Assembly: GCA_944385925.1 (NCBI GenBank)
Contig: CALWZE010000026.1
Location: 1-55,611, forward strand
Source: an uncultured Clostridia bacterium
GTDB lineage: Bacteria > Bacillota > Clostridia > Oscillospirales > Ruminococcaceae
Direction of reading: 5' to 3'
DNA: 55,611 bases
Shown in pieces: positions 1-8,050 of the stretch. The notes below the pieces were generated by a model. That model did no database searches, was not told the DNA's origin, and saw only the letters and a program-made list of their open reading frames with translations. The position numbers and the translations under genes are program-made. The stretch's first letter is position 1; each line of letters opens with the position of its first letter.

Positions 1-521
1 ACCAGCTTCTCCACCATATCCATATCCGGGCCATCTTCCAGCATCGGAATATTGATCAGCTCAAACCCAAAATGCTCTGTCACCCGGAAATGACGGTCAT
101 AGCCCGGCGAGGGGCAAAGGAAACGGATCTTCCCGCAGCGGCTCCAGGGCTGCGGCGAACGTGCAAGGCCGCTGAACATGCCCAGAGCAATCACGTCGTA
201 CATCAGATTCAGACTGGAGTTTCCGGCGACGACAATACTGGAATCGTCCACATTCATCATTCGCGCAAAGATTTTCTTCATGTCCAGAATGCCGGAAAGC
301 TCGCCGTAGTTGCGCACGTCAAAACCGGAATCATCCTTAAAATCATCCAGGCGTTCCGACAGAATGTCGTTGCTCAAATCCAGCTGTGCCGGGCAAGGCT
401 TGCCGCGAGACATATCCAGACTGAGCTTCTTGCTGATATATCCGGCGTACTGCTGCTGCAGTTCGGAATAAAGCTCTTGCGCATGTTCCCGATCAAGGGT
501 GGAAAAAGCGACTTTTTTCAT
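1..521 (-). CDS. Aminotransferase, MocR-type class I-like (N-terminal part, cut by window edge)
   Basis: The reverse strand reads from ATG at 521, with GGAGGT about 9 bases upstream, for about 173 residues and runs off the window start. The protein begins MKKVAFSTLDREHAQELY and contains the stretch LSLDMSRGKPCPAQLDLS, followed by NYGELSGILDMKKIFARM and a VVAGNSSLNLMYDV segment. These resemble the PLP-dependent aminotransferases of the Aminotran_MocR family, in which 'MSRGKP.PEQLDLS' is typical. The PLP lysine lies in the missing part. The substrate cannot be told. It reads in the same direction as asnS and begins 128 bases past its stop, so co-transcription is possible. Confidence 0.8.
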   Translation of the reverse strand, partial: MKKVAFSTLDREHAQELYSELQQQYAGYISKKLSLDMSRGKPCPAQLDLSNDILSERLDDFKDDSGFDVRNYGELSGILDMKKIFARMMNVDDSSIVVAGNSSLNLMYDVIALGMFSGLARSPQPWSRCGKIRFLCPSPGYDRHFRVTEHFGFELINIPMLEDGPDMDMVEKL

Positions 522-649
522 CTTGGGACCTCCAGAAAGAATACGGATGCCGGAAACCGCGCGGGCAGATCGTCCGGCTTTGGAATATCGGGCCCCCGCG
601 CAGAGGGCCCTCAAATTAATTCAGAATATGCTTCTGCGGGAAAGCCTGT

Positions 650-2038
650 TCAAAAACCGCCCGCTGTGCGGGGATAAAGCTGCACGTCGCGGATATTCCC
701 GATACCGGTTACATACATGATCAAACGCTCGAAGCCGAGGCCGTAACCGCTGTGCTTGGTGGAACCGAAGCGGCGCAGATCAAGATAATATTCATAATCT
801 TCGCGCTTCAAACCACACTCTTCCATCCGCTTGAGCAGAACGTCCAAACGCTCTTCACGCTGAGAGCCGCCAATCAGCTCGCCGACGCCAGGTACGAGCA
901 TGTCCGCTGCCGCTACCGTTTTTCCGTCGTCGTTAACACGCATATAGAAGGACTTGATCTCTTTTGGATAATCCGTCACAAAAACAGGCTTTTTATACAC
1001 CTGCTCGGTCAGATAGCGCTCGTGCTCGGTTTGCAGATCGCATCCCCACGAAACCTTATACTCAAACTGATCGTTCGCCTTTTCCAGAATAGCGACTGCC
1101 TCTGTATAACTCACACGCGCAAAGTCCGCATTCACCAGCGCATTCAAGCGCTCCAAAAGGCCTTTATCATAAAAGCTGTTGAAGAAAGCAAGTTCATCCG
1201 GGCATTTTTTCAGCAGATAACCGACGACCGACTTGATCATCGCTTCTGCGAGATCCATATAATCGTTGAGATCGGCAAATGCAATCTCCGGCTCGATCAT
1301 CCAGAATTCCGCAGCGTGACGCGGCGTATTCGATTTCTCGGCCCGGAATGTCGGTCCGAAAGTGTATATCTTGCCGAAGGTCTGTGCCATCGTCTCGCCT
1401 TCGAGCTGGCCGGAAACGGTCAAATTGGTTTCGCGGCCAAAAAAGTCCTGGGAAAAGTCCACCGAACCGTCCTCGTTAAGCGGCGGATTTTTCGGATCAA
1501 GGGTTGTGACTCGGAACATCTCCCCCGCTCCTTCACAGTCGCTGCCTGTGATAAGCGGCGTATGAACATAGACAAAACCATTTTCATTGAAGAATTTATG
1601 CAGCGCAAACGCAGCCTCACTGCGCACACGGAAAGCAGCGCTGTAGGTGTTGGTGCGCGCGCGCAGGTGCGGCATGGTACGCAGATACTCAAGCGTATGC
1701 CGCTTTTTCTGTAACGGATAATCTGCGCCGCAGGCACCTTCGATTTCAACACGGTCTGCATTGACTTCGAAAGGCTGCTTTGCGTTCGGCGTCAAAACGA
1801 TCTTGCCATAGACAACCAGCGCGCTGCCGACCCCGATATTGGCGATCTCCTTAAAGTTTTCCAGCTTGGCAGCTTCAACGATAACCTGTAAATTGCGGAA
1901 GCAGCTTCCATCATTTAACTCAATAAATCCGAGGTTTTTGCTTTCGCGCGAGGTTTTAACCCACCCGCAAACAGTTACCTGTTCGCCATCCTTCAGATGT
2001 TCATCTGCAAAAAGCTTTGCTATCTCGATTCTTTTCAT
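650..2038 (-). CDS. asnS: Asparaginyl-tRNA synthetase
   Basis: This cytoplasmic class II synthetase charges tRNA-Asn with asparagine. The 462-residue protein begins [18 protein letters not shown]. An N-terminal OB-fold anticodon-binding domain covers about residues 1-110, followed by a class II catalytic core with motif 2 (around [20 protein letters not shown]) and motif 3 ([15 protein letters not shown]). An upstream in-frame start at 2104 exists, but AAGGA lies just before the ATG at 2038 and the upstream codons overlap the promoter. The C-terminus ends ...LYPRTAGGF, a few residues shorter than I would expect. No T-box fits in the roughly 30-base leader. Confidence 0.96.
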   Translation of the reverse strand: MKRIEIAKLFADEHLKDGEQVTVCGWVKTSRESKNLGFIELNDGSCFRNLQVIVEAAKLENFKEIANIGVGSALVVYGKIVLTPNAKQPFEVNADRVEIEGACGADYPLQKKRHTLEYLRTMPHLRARTNTYSAAFRVRSEAAFALHKFFNENGFVYVHTPLITGSDCEGAGEMFRVTTLDPKNPPLNEDGSVDFSQDFFGRETNLTVSGQLEGETMAQTFGKIYTFGPTFRAEKSNTPRHAAEFWMIEPEIAFADLNDYMDLAEAMIKSVVGYLLKKCPDELAFFNSFYDKGLLERLNALVNADFARVSYTEAVAILEKANDQFEYKVSWGCDLQTEHERYLTEQVYKKPVFVTDYPKEIKSFYMRVNDDGKTVAAADMLVPGVGELIGGSQREERLDVLLKRMEECGLKREDYEYYLDLRRFGSTKHSGYGLGFERLIMYVTGIGNIRDVQLYPRTAGGF

Positions 2039-2075
2039 GGCTTTTCGTTCCTTACGCTTCTTAAAATGATATTTT

Positions 2076-2104
2076 ATTATAGTACAATTTCCAGAATACA
2101 ACAA
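2076..2104 (-). promoter_or_regulatory. Sigma-A promoter of asnS
   Basis: Read on the reverse strand, TTGTTG (2104-2099) and TATAAT (2081-2076) are separated by 17 bases. Transcription would start near 2069, about 30 bases before the asnS ATG. Confidence 0.7.
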
Positions 2105-2250
2105 GCAAGCAAACCGATTCCGTGAATTGCACCAATTTTCAATAAAAACAGGTTCAATTCTCTTGTTAAAATGCGCGTATTTCTTGCATGCATTTCAGGC
2201 AAGGATAAATTCAATTTTGTCAATACATATTTCCTAAAGTCACGAAAAGG

Positions 2251-2279
2251 TTTACACCGGCACCGCAATCCTCTATAAT
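2251..2279 (+). promoter_or_regulatory. Sigma-A promoter of the MBOAT/DHHW operon
   Basis: TTTACA (2251-2256), a 17-base spacer and a perfect TATAAT (2274-2279) lie about 40 bases upstream of the MBOAT start at 2321. Confidence 0.8.
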
Positions 2280-2320
2280 ACTTTTGTTTAATTGCATTTG
2301 TTTTATAAGGAAGTTACGTT

Positions 2321-3733
2321 ATGCTTTTTTCTTCGATGGTATTCCTCTGGATTTTTTTGCCGGCTGTTTTTATACTTTACCGCCTGCTGCCAGGGGTCAA
2401 ATCCAAAAATGCGCTTCTGCTTATAGCAAGCCTGCTTTTCTATGCTTGGGGAGAGCCGAAATATATCCTTCTCATGCTGAGTTCCATCATTTTAAACTGG
2501 CTTTTTGGGCTTTGGATCGCCCGCTGCTCGCCAGGTGGCAAATGGCGAAAGGTCGCATTGATCGCGGCGCTGATTGTTAATCTGGGACTTTTGGGCTATT
2601 TTAAATATTTTGACATGCTTCTCTCGCTGGTAAACGGCGCTTTCGGCCTGTCTTTACCACTTCAGCAGATTGCTTTGCCCATCGGCATCTCCTTTTATAC
2701 TTTCCAGAGTCTTTCCTATATCATTGACCTGTATCGGGGAGAAATCTCAGTACAGCGCAGCCCGTTTCGGCTCGGCCTTTACATTTCCTTTTTTCCGCAG
2801 CTTATTGCCGGCCCGATCGTCAATTACAAAGACGTGGAAAGCGTGATCAGCTGCCGGACGGTAACAGCTGAAAAAACCGCCTACGGCGTTAAGCGTTTCA
2901 TCTATGGACTTGGGAAAAAGGTCATTTTGTCCAACCAGTTGGCAAGCGCCGCGGACAGTCTGTTCGCGATTGATCTGGATTACGCGCCTGCCGGGTATCT
3001 CTGGCTCGCGGTGTTATTGTATGCCTTCCAGATTTATTTTGACTTTTCAGGGTATTCCGACATGGCAATAGGCCTTGGAAAAATGTTCGGATTTGATTTT
3101 CTGGAAAACTTTGATTATCCCTATATATCACGTTCAATCACTGAGTTTTGGCGCCGGTGGCATATTTCACTGACCCGCTGGTTCCGTTCTTATGTTTATA
3201 TCCCGCTCGGCGGAAACCGCAAAGGCAAATTCCGCACCCTTCTGAATATCGGCGTCGTCTTTTTCCTGACCGGTCTGTGGCACGGCGCAGGACTCTGTTT
3301 CATTGCCTGGGGCCTGTGGCACGGCGCGTTTATGATCCTTGAACGGCTGTTTCTCAAGGAGAAGCTGGATCGCTGCCCAATTAAAGCAGTCAATCATCTT
3401 TACACCATGTTCGTTGTGCTTATCGGGTGGATCTTTTTCCGGGTTGGCAGTCTGAGTCAGGCGCTTCGCGCTTTGCTTATCATGTTTACTTTCCGCTCGG
3501 GAGACGCCATGCCCATTCAAATGTTTGTCGGCCCGGGCGTCGTTGCCATTTTGCTGATCTCAATTTTCCTCTGCGGACCGCTGCAGACCGTGTTTCCCAA
3601 ATTGCGCAGCGCGCTGTATGATGAGCAGCATACAGGCTGGCTGCAAATCGCGGCGCTCGGCTGTATTCTTTTCCTGTCGATCACCTTTCTGGTCAGCGGG
3701 ACCTACAATCCATTTATCTATTTCCGTTTTTGA
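2321..3733 (+). CDS. MBOAT family O-acyltransferase (AlgI/DltB-like)
   Basis: This polytopic membrane O-acyltransferase would pass acyl (usually acetyl) groups across the membrane to an extracellular polysaccharide or wall polymer. The 470-residue protein has a hydrophobic N-terminus and about ten membrane segments. It carries the MBOAT core: FPQLIAGPIVNYKD near residue 165, FDFSGYSDMAIG near 240, ITEFWRRWHISLTRWFRSY near 270 and LTGLWHGAGLCFIAWGLWHG near 320, which contains the catalytic-type histidine. AAGGAAG precedes the ATG. It is followed after 14 bases by a DHHW protein, the usual AlgI/AlgJ-type pairing. The acceptor polymer is not identifiable. Absence of dlt genes argues against lipoteichoic acid D-alanylation. 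Confidence 0.9.
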   Translation: MLFSSMVFLWIFLPAVFILYRLLPGVKSKNALLLIASLLFYAWGEPKYILLMLSSIILNWLFGLWIARCSPGGKWRKVALIAALIVNLGLLGYFKYFDMLLSLVNGAFGLSLPLQQIALPIGISFYTFQSLSYIIDLYRGEISVQRSPFRLGLYISFFPQLIAGPIVNYKDVESVISCRTVTAEKTAYGVKRFIYGLGKKVILSNQLASAADSLFAIDLDYAPAGYLWLAVLLYAFQIYFDFSGYSDMAIGLGKMFGFDFLENFDYPYISRSITEFWRRWHISLTRWFRSYVYIPLGGNRKGKFRTLLNIGVVFFLTGLWHGAGLCFIAWGLWHGAFMILERLFLKEKLDRCPIKAVNHLYTMFVVLIGWIFFRVGSLSQALRALLIMFTFRSGDAMPIQMFVGPGVVAILLISIFLCGPLQTVFPKLRSALYDEQHTGWLQIAALGCILFLSITFLVSGTYNPFIYFRF

Positions 3734-3747
3734 CCCAGGGGGAAGCC

Positions 3748-4854
3748 ATGAAAAAGCAGCATATTGCACTGATCTCTCTCTTTTTGTTTTTATTGATCGC
3801 ACCGACCTTCCTGTATCCCCTTTTGAAACCAGTGCTGGATACAGAAAACCACGAAAACCGGACGCTTGCCGAATTCCCCTCTGTTGCCGAAACAGGATTC
3901 GGCTTTCCTGCGGCGTTTGAAACCTATTATAACGATCATCTTCCCTTCAAGAATCAGCTTACTGCGCTGCATTCTGAGGTTTTCCTCTCGCTTTTCAATA
4001 CGACTTCCAATCCAAGAGTGGTCGTCGGCAAAGAGGGCTGGCTGTTTTACAACAACTACGACGCAGAAAACCCGATCGATGACCTGCTTGGAAAATCGAC
4101 CTTTTCTTCGCAGGACATGGAAACGATCGCCCTCAATTTAAAACAGGCGGAAGAGATGCTTCAAGCGCAGGATCGGGAATTCTGTTTTATTCTTCCGCCG
4201 AATAAGGAAGCGATTTACAGCGAGTTTCTCCCGGACTATCTTGCCGAAAAAGCCGCGGATGCTTCCCGCGCGGACATGTTGTATGACTATCTCCTTTCGC
4301 AGAATATAGGCATCGTTTATCCGAAAGACGCTTTGCTTCAGGAAAAGGACAGCGCGCAGCTGTATTATAAATACGATACGCATTGGAACAAGCTGGGCGG
4401 CTATATCGGATTTCGTGAAATTTGCGCCGAGCTTGGCGTAGAGCTGCCGCCGCTGTCGGCGCTGCTCCCTGCCGAGGAAAGCGACGGATATCCCAAAGAC
4501 CTGGCCCAGCTTGCGGGTATCGGTTCCAACTGCAACCAGGATGCCGAATATACCCTATCGCTTTTCCCGCAGGTAACGGTTGTACACGAAGAAGAGAGTG
4601 CGGACGGAAGCTTCAACCGCTACAGCTCAGATGCCGCAGACGAGCGAACCGTCCTGCTGATCCACGACTCTTATTACAAAAGCATGATTGATTATTTCCC
4701 GCAGGTTTTTGGCGAAGTCATTGCGGTTCATCGCGACTATACCGATTTGTACTCTGCCCAGGAACTGATTGAGAAATACGACTGCGATATCGTAGTGATG
4801 GAGGTAGTTGAGCGCGGCGCTACAATTCTTCTGCATGAGAATATGCCTTATTAA
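3748..4854 (+). CDS. DHHW/AlgX-like SGNH acyltransferase partner
   Basis: The 368-residue protein has one N-terminal membrane anchor (about residues 8-26, LISLFLFLLIAPTFLYPLL), so the catalytic part would be extracytoplasmic. The motif YDTHWNKLGGY near residue 210 is the D-x-H-W signature of DHHW/AlgJ/AlgX proteins, and DSYYKS near residue 307 is a candidate SGNH serine block. These proteins complete polysaccharide O-acetylation with an MBOAT partner, here encoded immediately upstream. ATG at 3748 is chosen because of the GGGGGAA site 5 bases before it. A TTG at 3730 overlaps the MBOAT stop. No convincing terminator follows. Confidence 0.85.
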   Translation: MKKQHIALISLFLFLLIAPTFLYPLLKPVLDTENHENRTLAEFPSVAETGFGFPAAFETYYNDHLPFKNQLTALHSEVFLSLFNTTSNPRVVVGKEGWLFYNNYDAENPIDDLLGKSTFSSQDMETIALNLKQAEEMLQAQDREFCFILPPNKEAIYSEFLPDYLAEKAADASRADMLYDYLLSQNIGIVYPKDALLQEKDSAQLYYKYDTHWNKLGGYIGFREICAELGVELPPLSALLPAEESDGYPKDLAQLAGIGSNCNQDAEYTLSLFPQVTVVHEEESADGSFNRYSSDAADERTVLLIHDSYYKSMIDYFPQVFGEVIAVHRDYTDLYSAQELIEKYDCDIVVMEVVERGATILLHENMPY

Positions 4855-4951
4855 AAAGGGCTATAATGGCTGTGGAAACTGCTTAAAAAACCGTTTTGCG
4901 GGCAACCGGAACTACAATCTATAAAATTTAATAATTTTTTCTCAAAAATAC

Positions 4952-4980
4952 TTGACGAATACATTTTTTTCCGTTATTAT
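4952..4980 (+). promoter_or_regulatory. Sigma-A promoter of tRNA-Ser
   Basis: TTGACG (4952-4957), a 17-base T-rich spacer and TATTAT (4975-4980) end 27 bases before the tRNA. Confidence 0.75.
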
Positions 4981-5007
4981 ATTAAGGCACGTTACAAATA
5001 ACGGAAT

Positions 5008-5099
5008 GGAGAAGTCGCCTAGTCCGGCCGAGGGCGCACGATTGGAAATCGTGTAGGTGGTAAAACGCCTCGAGGGTTCAAATCCCTCCTTCTCCGCCA
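5008..5099 (+). tRNA. tRNA-Ser (anticodon GGA)
   Basis: The acceptor arms are GGAGAAG (5008-5014) and CTTCTCC, followed by discriminator G and an encoded CCA (5097-5099). The anticodon stem CACGA/TCGTG (5037-5041/5049-5053) closes the loop TTGGAAA, with anticodon GGA at 5044-5046 reading UCC/UCU. A long variable arm, typical of class II tRNA-Ser, precedes the T arm GAGGG-TTCAAAT-CCCTC. It has its own promoter and terminators and is not part of a tRNA cluster. Confidence 0.97.
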
Positions 5100-5105
5100 G
5101 TTGAG

Positions 5106-5141
5106 AGCCTCGATGCGCAAGTCGCGTTCGGGGCTTTTTTC
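5106..5141 (+). terminator. Terminator of tRNA-Ser
   Basis: An imperfect stem AGCCTCGATGCG / CGCGTTCGGGGCT lies directly after the tRNA and is followed by TTTTTT-C-TTTTTTT. Confidence 0.8.
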
Positions 5142-5155
5142 TTTTTTTCTGTGCT

Positions 5156-5185
5156 ATCCTCGCGCACGGGCGAGGATCTTTTTTT
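5156..5185 (+). terminator. Second terminator after tRNA-Ser
   Basis: ATCCTCGC-GCACGG-GCGAGGAT forms a perfect 8-bp stem followed by CTTTTTTT. It forms a tandem pair with the preceding terminator. Confidence 0.75.
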
Positions 5186-5200
5186 GCGGCACGCATGCAA

Positions 5201-5243
5201 AAGGCCGCAGCTTTGATAATTGTTGTCTCAAAGCCGCGGCCTT
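5201..5243. terminator. Long hairpin, probable bidirectional terminator
   Basis: AAGGCCGCAGCTTTGA (5201-5216) pairs with TCAAAGCCGCGGCCTT (5228-5243) except for one A/C mismatch. Flanking T tracts are weak on either strand, so the role is uncertain. Confidence 0.45.
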
Positions 5244-5332
5244 CTTATCTATTTCTTGTTTTGCGAATTAAGCGCCATAAGCACTGCTGAATTTTAAGAT
5301 CGTGTGCTTCTCAATTTACTGATCAAAATACG

Positions 5333-5355
5333 AAAAGCCCCTGCAGGGGGCTTTT
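5333..5355 (-). terminator. Terminator of the XRE regulator gene
   Basis: AAAAGCCCC-TGCA-GGGGGCTTTT sits 8 bases beyond the regulator stop codon and reads into T-rich sequence on the reverse strand. Confidence 0.7.
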
Positions 5356-5363
5356 GCTTTGAG

Positions 5364-5615
5364 TCATGCTTTTTCGTAAATTTGCTTGCGCGCTTTCTGC
5401 CGCACGTCCTCCTCTTCCTGCATAGCATCGAGACTCAGTTCAAATGCATAAGCGACCTGCAAAGCTGTTTCCAGATTGGGAAGCGCATTTCCGGTTTCAA
5501 GATTTTGAAGCTGGCGCACAGAGATTCCGCACATCTCTGACGCCTTATCCTGCGACAGCCCAAGCTGTTTGCGTCGATTTCGTAGTTCCTGTGAAAATCT
5601 TCTTCGCACAGTCAT
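5364..5615 (-). CDS. Small XRE-family helix-turn-helix regulator
   Basis: The 83-residue protein consists almost entirely of one lambda-repressor-like HTH domain: LRNRRKQLGLSQDKASEMCG gives the first helices, and ISVRQLQNLETGNALPNLET the recognition helix and following turn. After the domain there is only a short charged tail (EEEDVRQKARKQIYEKA). ATG at 5615 has GGGAGTGAG upstream. It stands alone between tRNA-Ser and cls, so its target is unknown. No toxin-like partner is adjacent. Confidence 0.8.
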   Translation of the reverse strand: MTVRRRFSQELRNRRKQLGLSQDKASEMCGISVRQLQNLETGNALPNLETALQVAYAFELSLDAMQEEEDVRQKARKQIYEKA

Positions 5616-5890
5616 AGCTTCTCACTCCCTGCTACAGATTTTATGCGATTTGAAGAGAGGTAGCCACGAAATGTGATGCGTGACAATTCCTTTTCATATA
5701 AGTGCACAAACAAATTAAGGTGAATCTATTTTGTATTCCGCTTCCAAATTCAGCTGCATGCAGCATTTTTTATATAAAATACAAGTTGTCACGACTTTGA
5801 AACAAAACATCTCATTTTTTCGTTATTTAATCAGTACCGGATGATTATTGACGCACGATCAGGCAAAGGATAAAATAAAGGAAAAAACTC
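5616..5890. other. Intergenic region between divergent XRE gene and cls
   Basis: This 275-base AT-rich stretch must contain the promoters of both divergent genes. I see no convincing -35/-10 pair. TTGACG (5848-5853)-N17-TAAAAT (5871-5876) would start RNA at the cls ribosome site and is doubtful. Confidence 0.4.
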
Positions 5891-7513
5891 ATGAAGAAGA
5901 GTACAAAAGAACGCGTCCAAAGAATAAGAAAAAAATACAATCTATCTCAGGCTGTCCAGCGTTCGCAAGGTGTTTCTGCCGTCAGCAAATTTTTTAAGCG
6001 CATTTTGAATCAGACCTTTATAATTTTTGTGCTGTTGTTGGCGCAAATTATTCTGATTGTCGGCGGGATCATGCGGATACAGGGCTATTTTTTCTGGTCC
6101 ATGCTTTTGCATGTCCTGAGCGTAGTTGTTGCGCTGCACATTGTTGTAAAACCGGAAAACCCGACTTATAAGCTTGCCTGGATCGTGCCAATCCTGCTTT
6201 TCCCGTTGTTCGGCGGTTTGTTTTATCTTGTGGTTCAGGCGCAGAAGCTGACTAAAAGCTACAAAAAAAGGCTGCGCGGTGTTTATACGGAAACTGCTCA
6301 ATATCTTCGTCAGGATAAAAATGTTCTTAAAGCGCTGGAACAAGATGATCCTGCCCAAATGGATTTTGCAAACTATCTGAACCACTCGGGCGGATACCCT
6401 GTCGTAGGCCGTACAACGACCGCCTATCTTGCAACCGGAGAGGAAAAATGGGCCGCGATGCTCGAGGAGCTAAAAAAGGCCAAGCGGTATATTTTCCTGG
6501 AGTATTTTATTATTAAGGAAGGCGTCATGTGGGATCGCGTCCTGGATATTCTGCGTGATAAGGCCGCGCAGGGCGTGGATGTGCGCGTGATGTATGACGG
6601 CGTCGGCAGCGGATCAGTTTTACCTTTTAAATATTTTCAGCGTTTGCGTGAATACGGTATACAGGCAAAGGTGTTCAGCCCCTTTGTTCCTTTCCTGTCG
6701 GTTTTGCAGAATAACCGGGATCACAGAAAGATCTGCGTTGTCGACGGTGTAAGCGCCATTTGCGGCGGCATTAATCTCGGCGACGAGTATATTAATGTTG
6801 AGGAACGTTTCGGGCACTGGAAAGACTCTTCGATCCTGCTGCGCGGCGACGCCGCTTATGTATTTGCCATCATGTTTTTGCAGATGTGGCTGCTTTCCGG
6901 TTCGGAAGTCACCGATTTTGAAAAATTCCGTCCCCTGCCGGAAGAGAGGGCCAAATTCAAAAACGACGGATTCGTCGCGCCATATGGCGATTGTCCTCTG
7001 GATCGGGAAACAGTAGGAGAATGCGTTTATCTTGATGTAATCAACAGTGCAGAAAAATATCTTTACATTACTACACCATATCTGATACTGGATGATGAAG
7101 TCAGTACCGCACTCACATTTGCGGCAAAGCGCGGCGTCGACGTTCGCATCGTCGTTCCGGGCATTCCGGATAAATGGTACGCTTATCTCGTGACGACCTC
7201 ATATTTTGAGGAGCTCCTTCGAGCAGGTGTAAAGGTTTACACCTATACGCCTGGCTTTATACACAGCAAAACCTTCGTTGCCGACGACGACACGGCGGTT
7301 GTCGGCAGCATCAATCTGGATTATCGCAGTCTTTATCTACACTATGAGTGTGCTGTCTGGGTTTACCGTTCCTCTGCTGTAAAACAGGTCAGAGAGGACT
7401 TCGATGAGCTTCTTGAAAGCTGTCATCTGGTAACATTGGAGGAGTGCCAGAAAACAAGCGCATTTAAAAAGCTACTAAGCTCGGTATTTCGTCTCTTTGC
7501 TCCGCTTATGTAA
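5891..7513 (+). CDS. cls: Cardiolipin synthase, phospholipase D superfamily
   Basis: It condenses phosphatidylglycerol into cardiolipin at the cytoplasmic membrane. The 540-residue protein has a basic N-terminus, two membrane segments at about residues 38-85 (including FIIFVLLLAQIILIVGGIM) and a third near 95-118. Two PLD catalytic motifs follow: HRKICVVDG near residue 278 and HSKTFVADDDTAVVGSINLD near residue 457. The LPLFGG-type loop and total length match Firmicutes Cls. AAAGGA lies 10 bases before the ATG, and a strong terminator follows about 90 bases past the stop. It appears monocistronic. Confidence 0.95.
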   Translation: MKKSTKERVQRIRKKYNLSQAVQRSQGVSAVSKFFKRILNQTFIIFVLLLAQIILIVGGIMRIQGYFFWSMLLHVLSVVVALHIVVKPENPTYKLAWIVPILLFPLFGGLFYLVVQAQKLTKSYKKRLRGVYTETAQYLRQDKNVLKALEQDDPAQMDFANYLNHSGGYPVVGRTTTAYLATGEEKWAAMLEELKKAKRYIFLEYFIIKEGVMWDRVLDILRDKAAQGVDVRVMYDGVGSGSVLPFKYFQRLREYGIQAKVFSPFVPFLSVLQNNRDHRKICVVDGVSAICGGINLGDEYINVEERFGHWKDSSILLRGDAAYVFAIMFLQMWLLSGSEVTDFEKFRPLPEERAKFKNDGFVAPYGDCPLDRETVGECVYLDVINSAEKYLYITTPYLILDDEVSTALTFAAKRGVDVRIVVPGIPDKWYAYLVTTSYFEELLRAGVKVYTYTPGFIHSKTFVADDDTAVVGSINLDYRSLYLHYECAVWVYRSSAVKQVREDFDELLESCHLVTLEECQKTSAFKKLLSSVFRLFAPLM

Positions 7514-7605
7514 ATTTTCCAGGTTGTGACGTGCTCGTTACTTTTGAAAATATCGTACGATATAAAATGCTATTTCAAACTGAAATGCTTTCGTCATACG
7601 CGCAC

Positions 7606-7639
7606 AAAAACGCCCCGAGAAGGTTCGGGGCGTTTTTTA
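7606..7639 (+). terminator. Terminator of cls
   Basis: A 13-bp perfect stem, AAAAACGCCCCGA / TCGGGGCGTTTTT with a 6-base loop, ends in TTTTTT. Confidence 0.85.
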
Positions 7640-8050
7640 ATAAGCAAGCTTCCGCTGTTCGGAGAGTTCAAAAGTTTTGGATGGATGCATCCCTGCGGGC
7701 AGTATAAACTGCAATTAAACCAAAAGTTCTTGCCTTGAAAAATGCGAACAATAGATGGTCCAGAATGCGTTTAAAATACGAATCAGCTTAAATATTTTTC
7801 GGTTACTGAAAACCGGTATCTCTTTAAAATTAGCACAAAACTCCGTAGGACTCCTGCAAGCGGATGTCGGTATAAAGGCTGCGGCTCAGCTATCGGGTAA
7901 AGTTAGATTCGCCGGCAGAAATTTTAATTTCTTATCTGTTGGAAAACAGCCATATAACAAAGTCTCATTAAGGCTACATTAACTTCCAGTACACGGCTTC
8001 TAAAGTCTATAAAACTTTTGCTGATTAAGTATCCCTATGTGTGTGAAAGG
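7640..8050. other. Intergenic region without recognisable genes
   Basis: This roughly 400-base stretch lies between the cls terminator and the M56/M23 gene stop. Open frames at 7526-7738 and 7755-7982 have no ribosome site and no recognisable protein character. I see no RNA gene or repeat in it, and no clear terminator for the reverse-strand bla-like operon. Confidence 0.5.

Noticed and set aside
72..677. 201-residue plus-strand ORF
   Set aside because: It is the mirror frame of the partial aminotransferase gene, which has a proper ribosome site and family motifs.
2039..2250. T-box riboswitch before asnS
   Set aside because: The promoter leaves only about 30 bases of leader; no specifier loop or antiterminator could fit.
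4942..5196. 84-residue reverse-strand ORF containing EKEGFEPSRR
   Set aside because: It is the antisense of tRNA-Ser and its terminator. This peptide is a well-known artefact of tRNA genes.
5848..5876. TTGACG-N17-TAAAAT as cls promoter
   Set aside because: It would start RNA at the ribosome site, about 8 bases from the ATG, leaving no usable leader.
7526..7982. Two ORFs (70 and 75 residues) after cls
   Set aside because: No ribosome sites, and the first spans the cls terminator.
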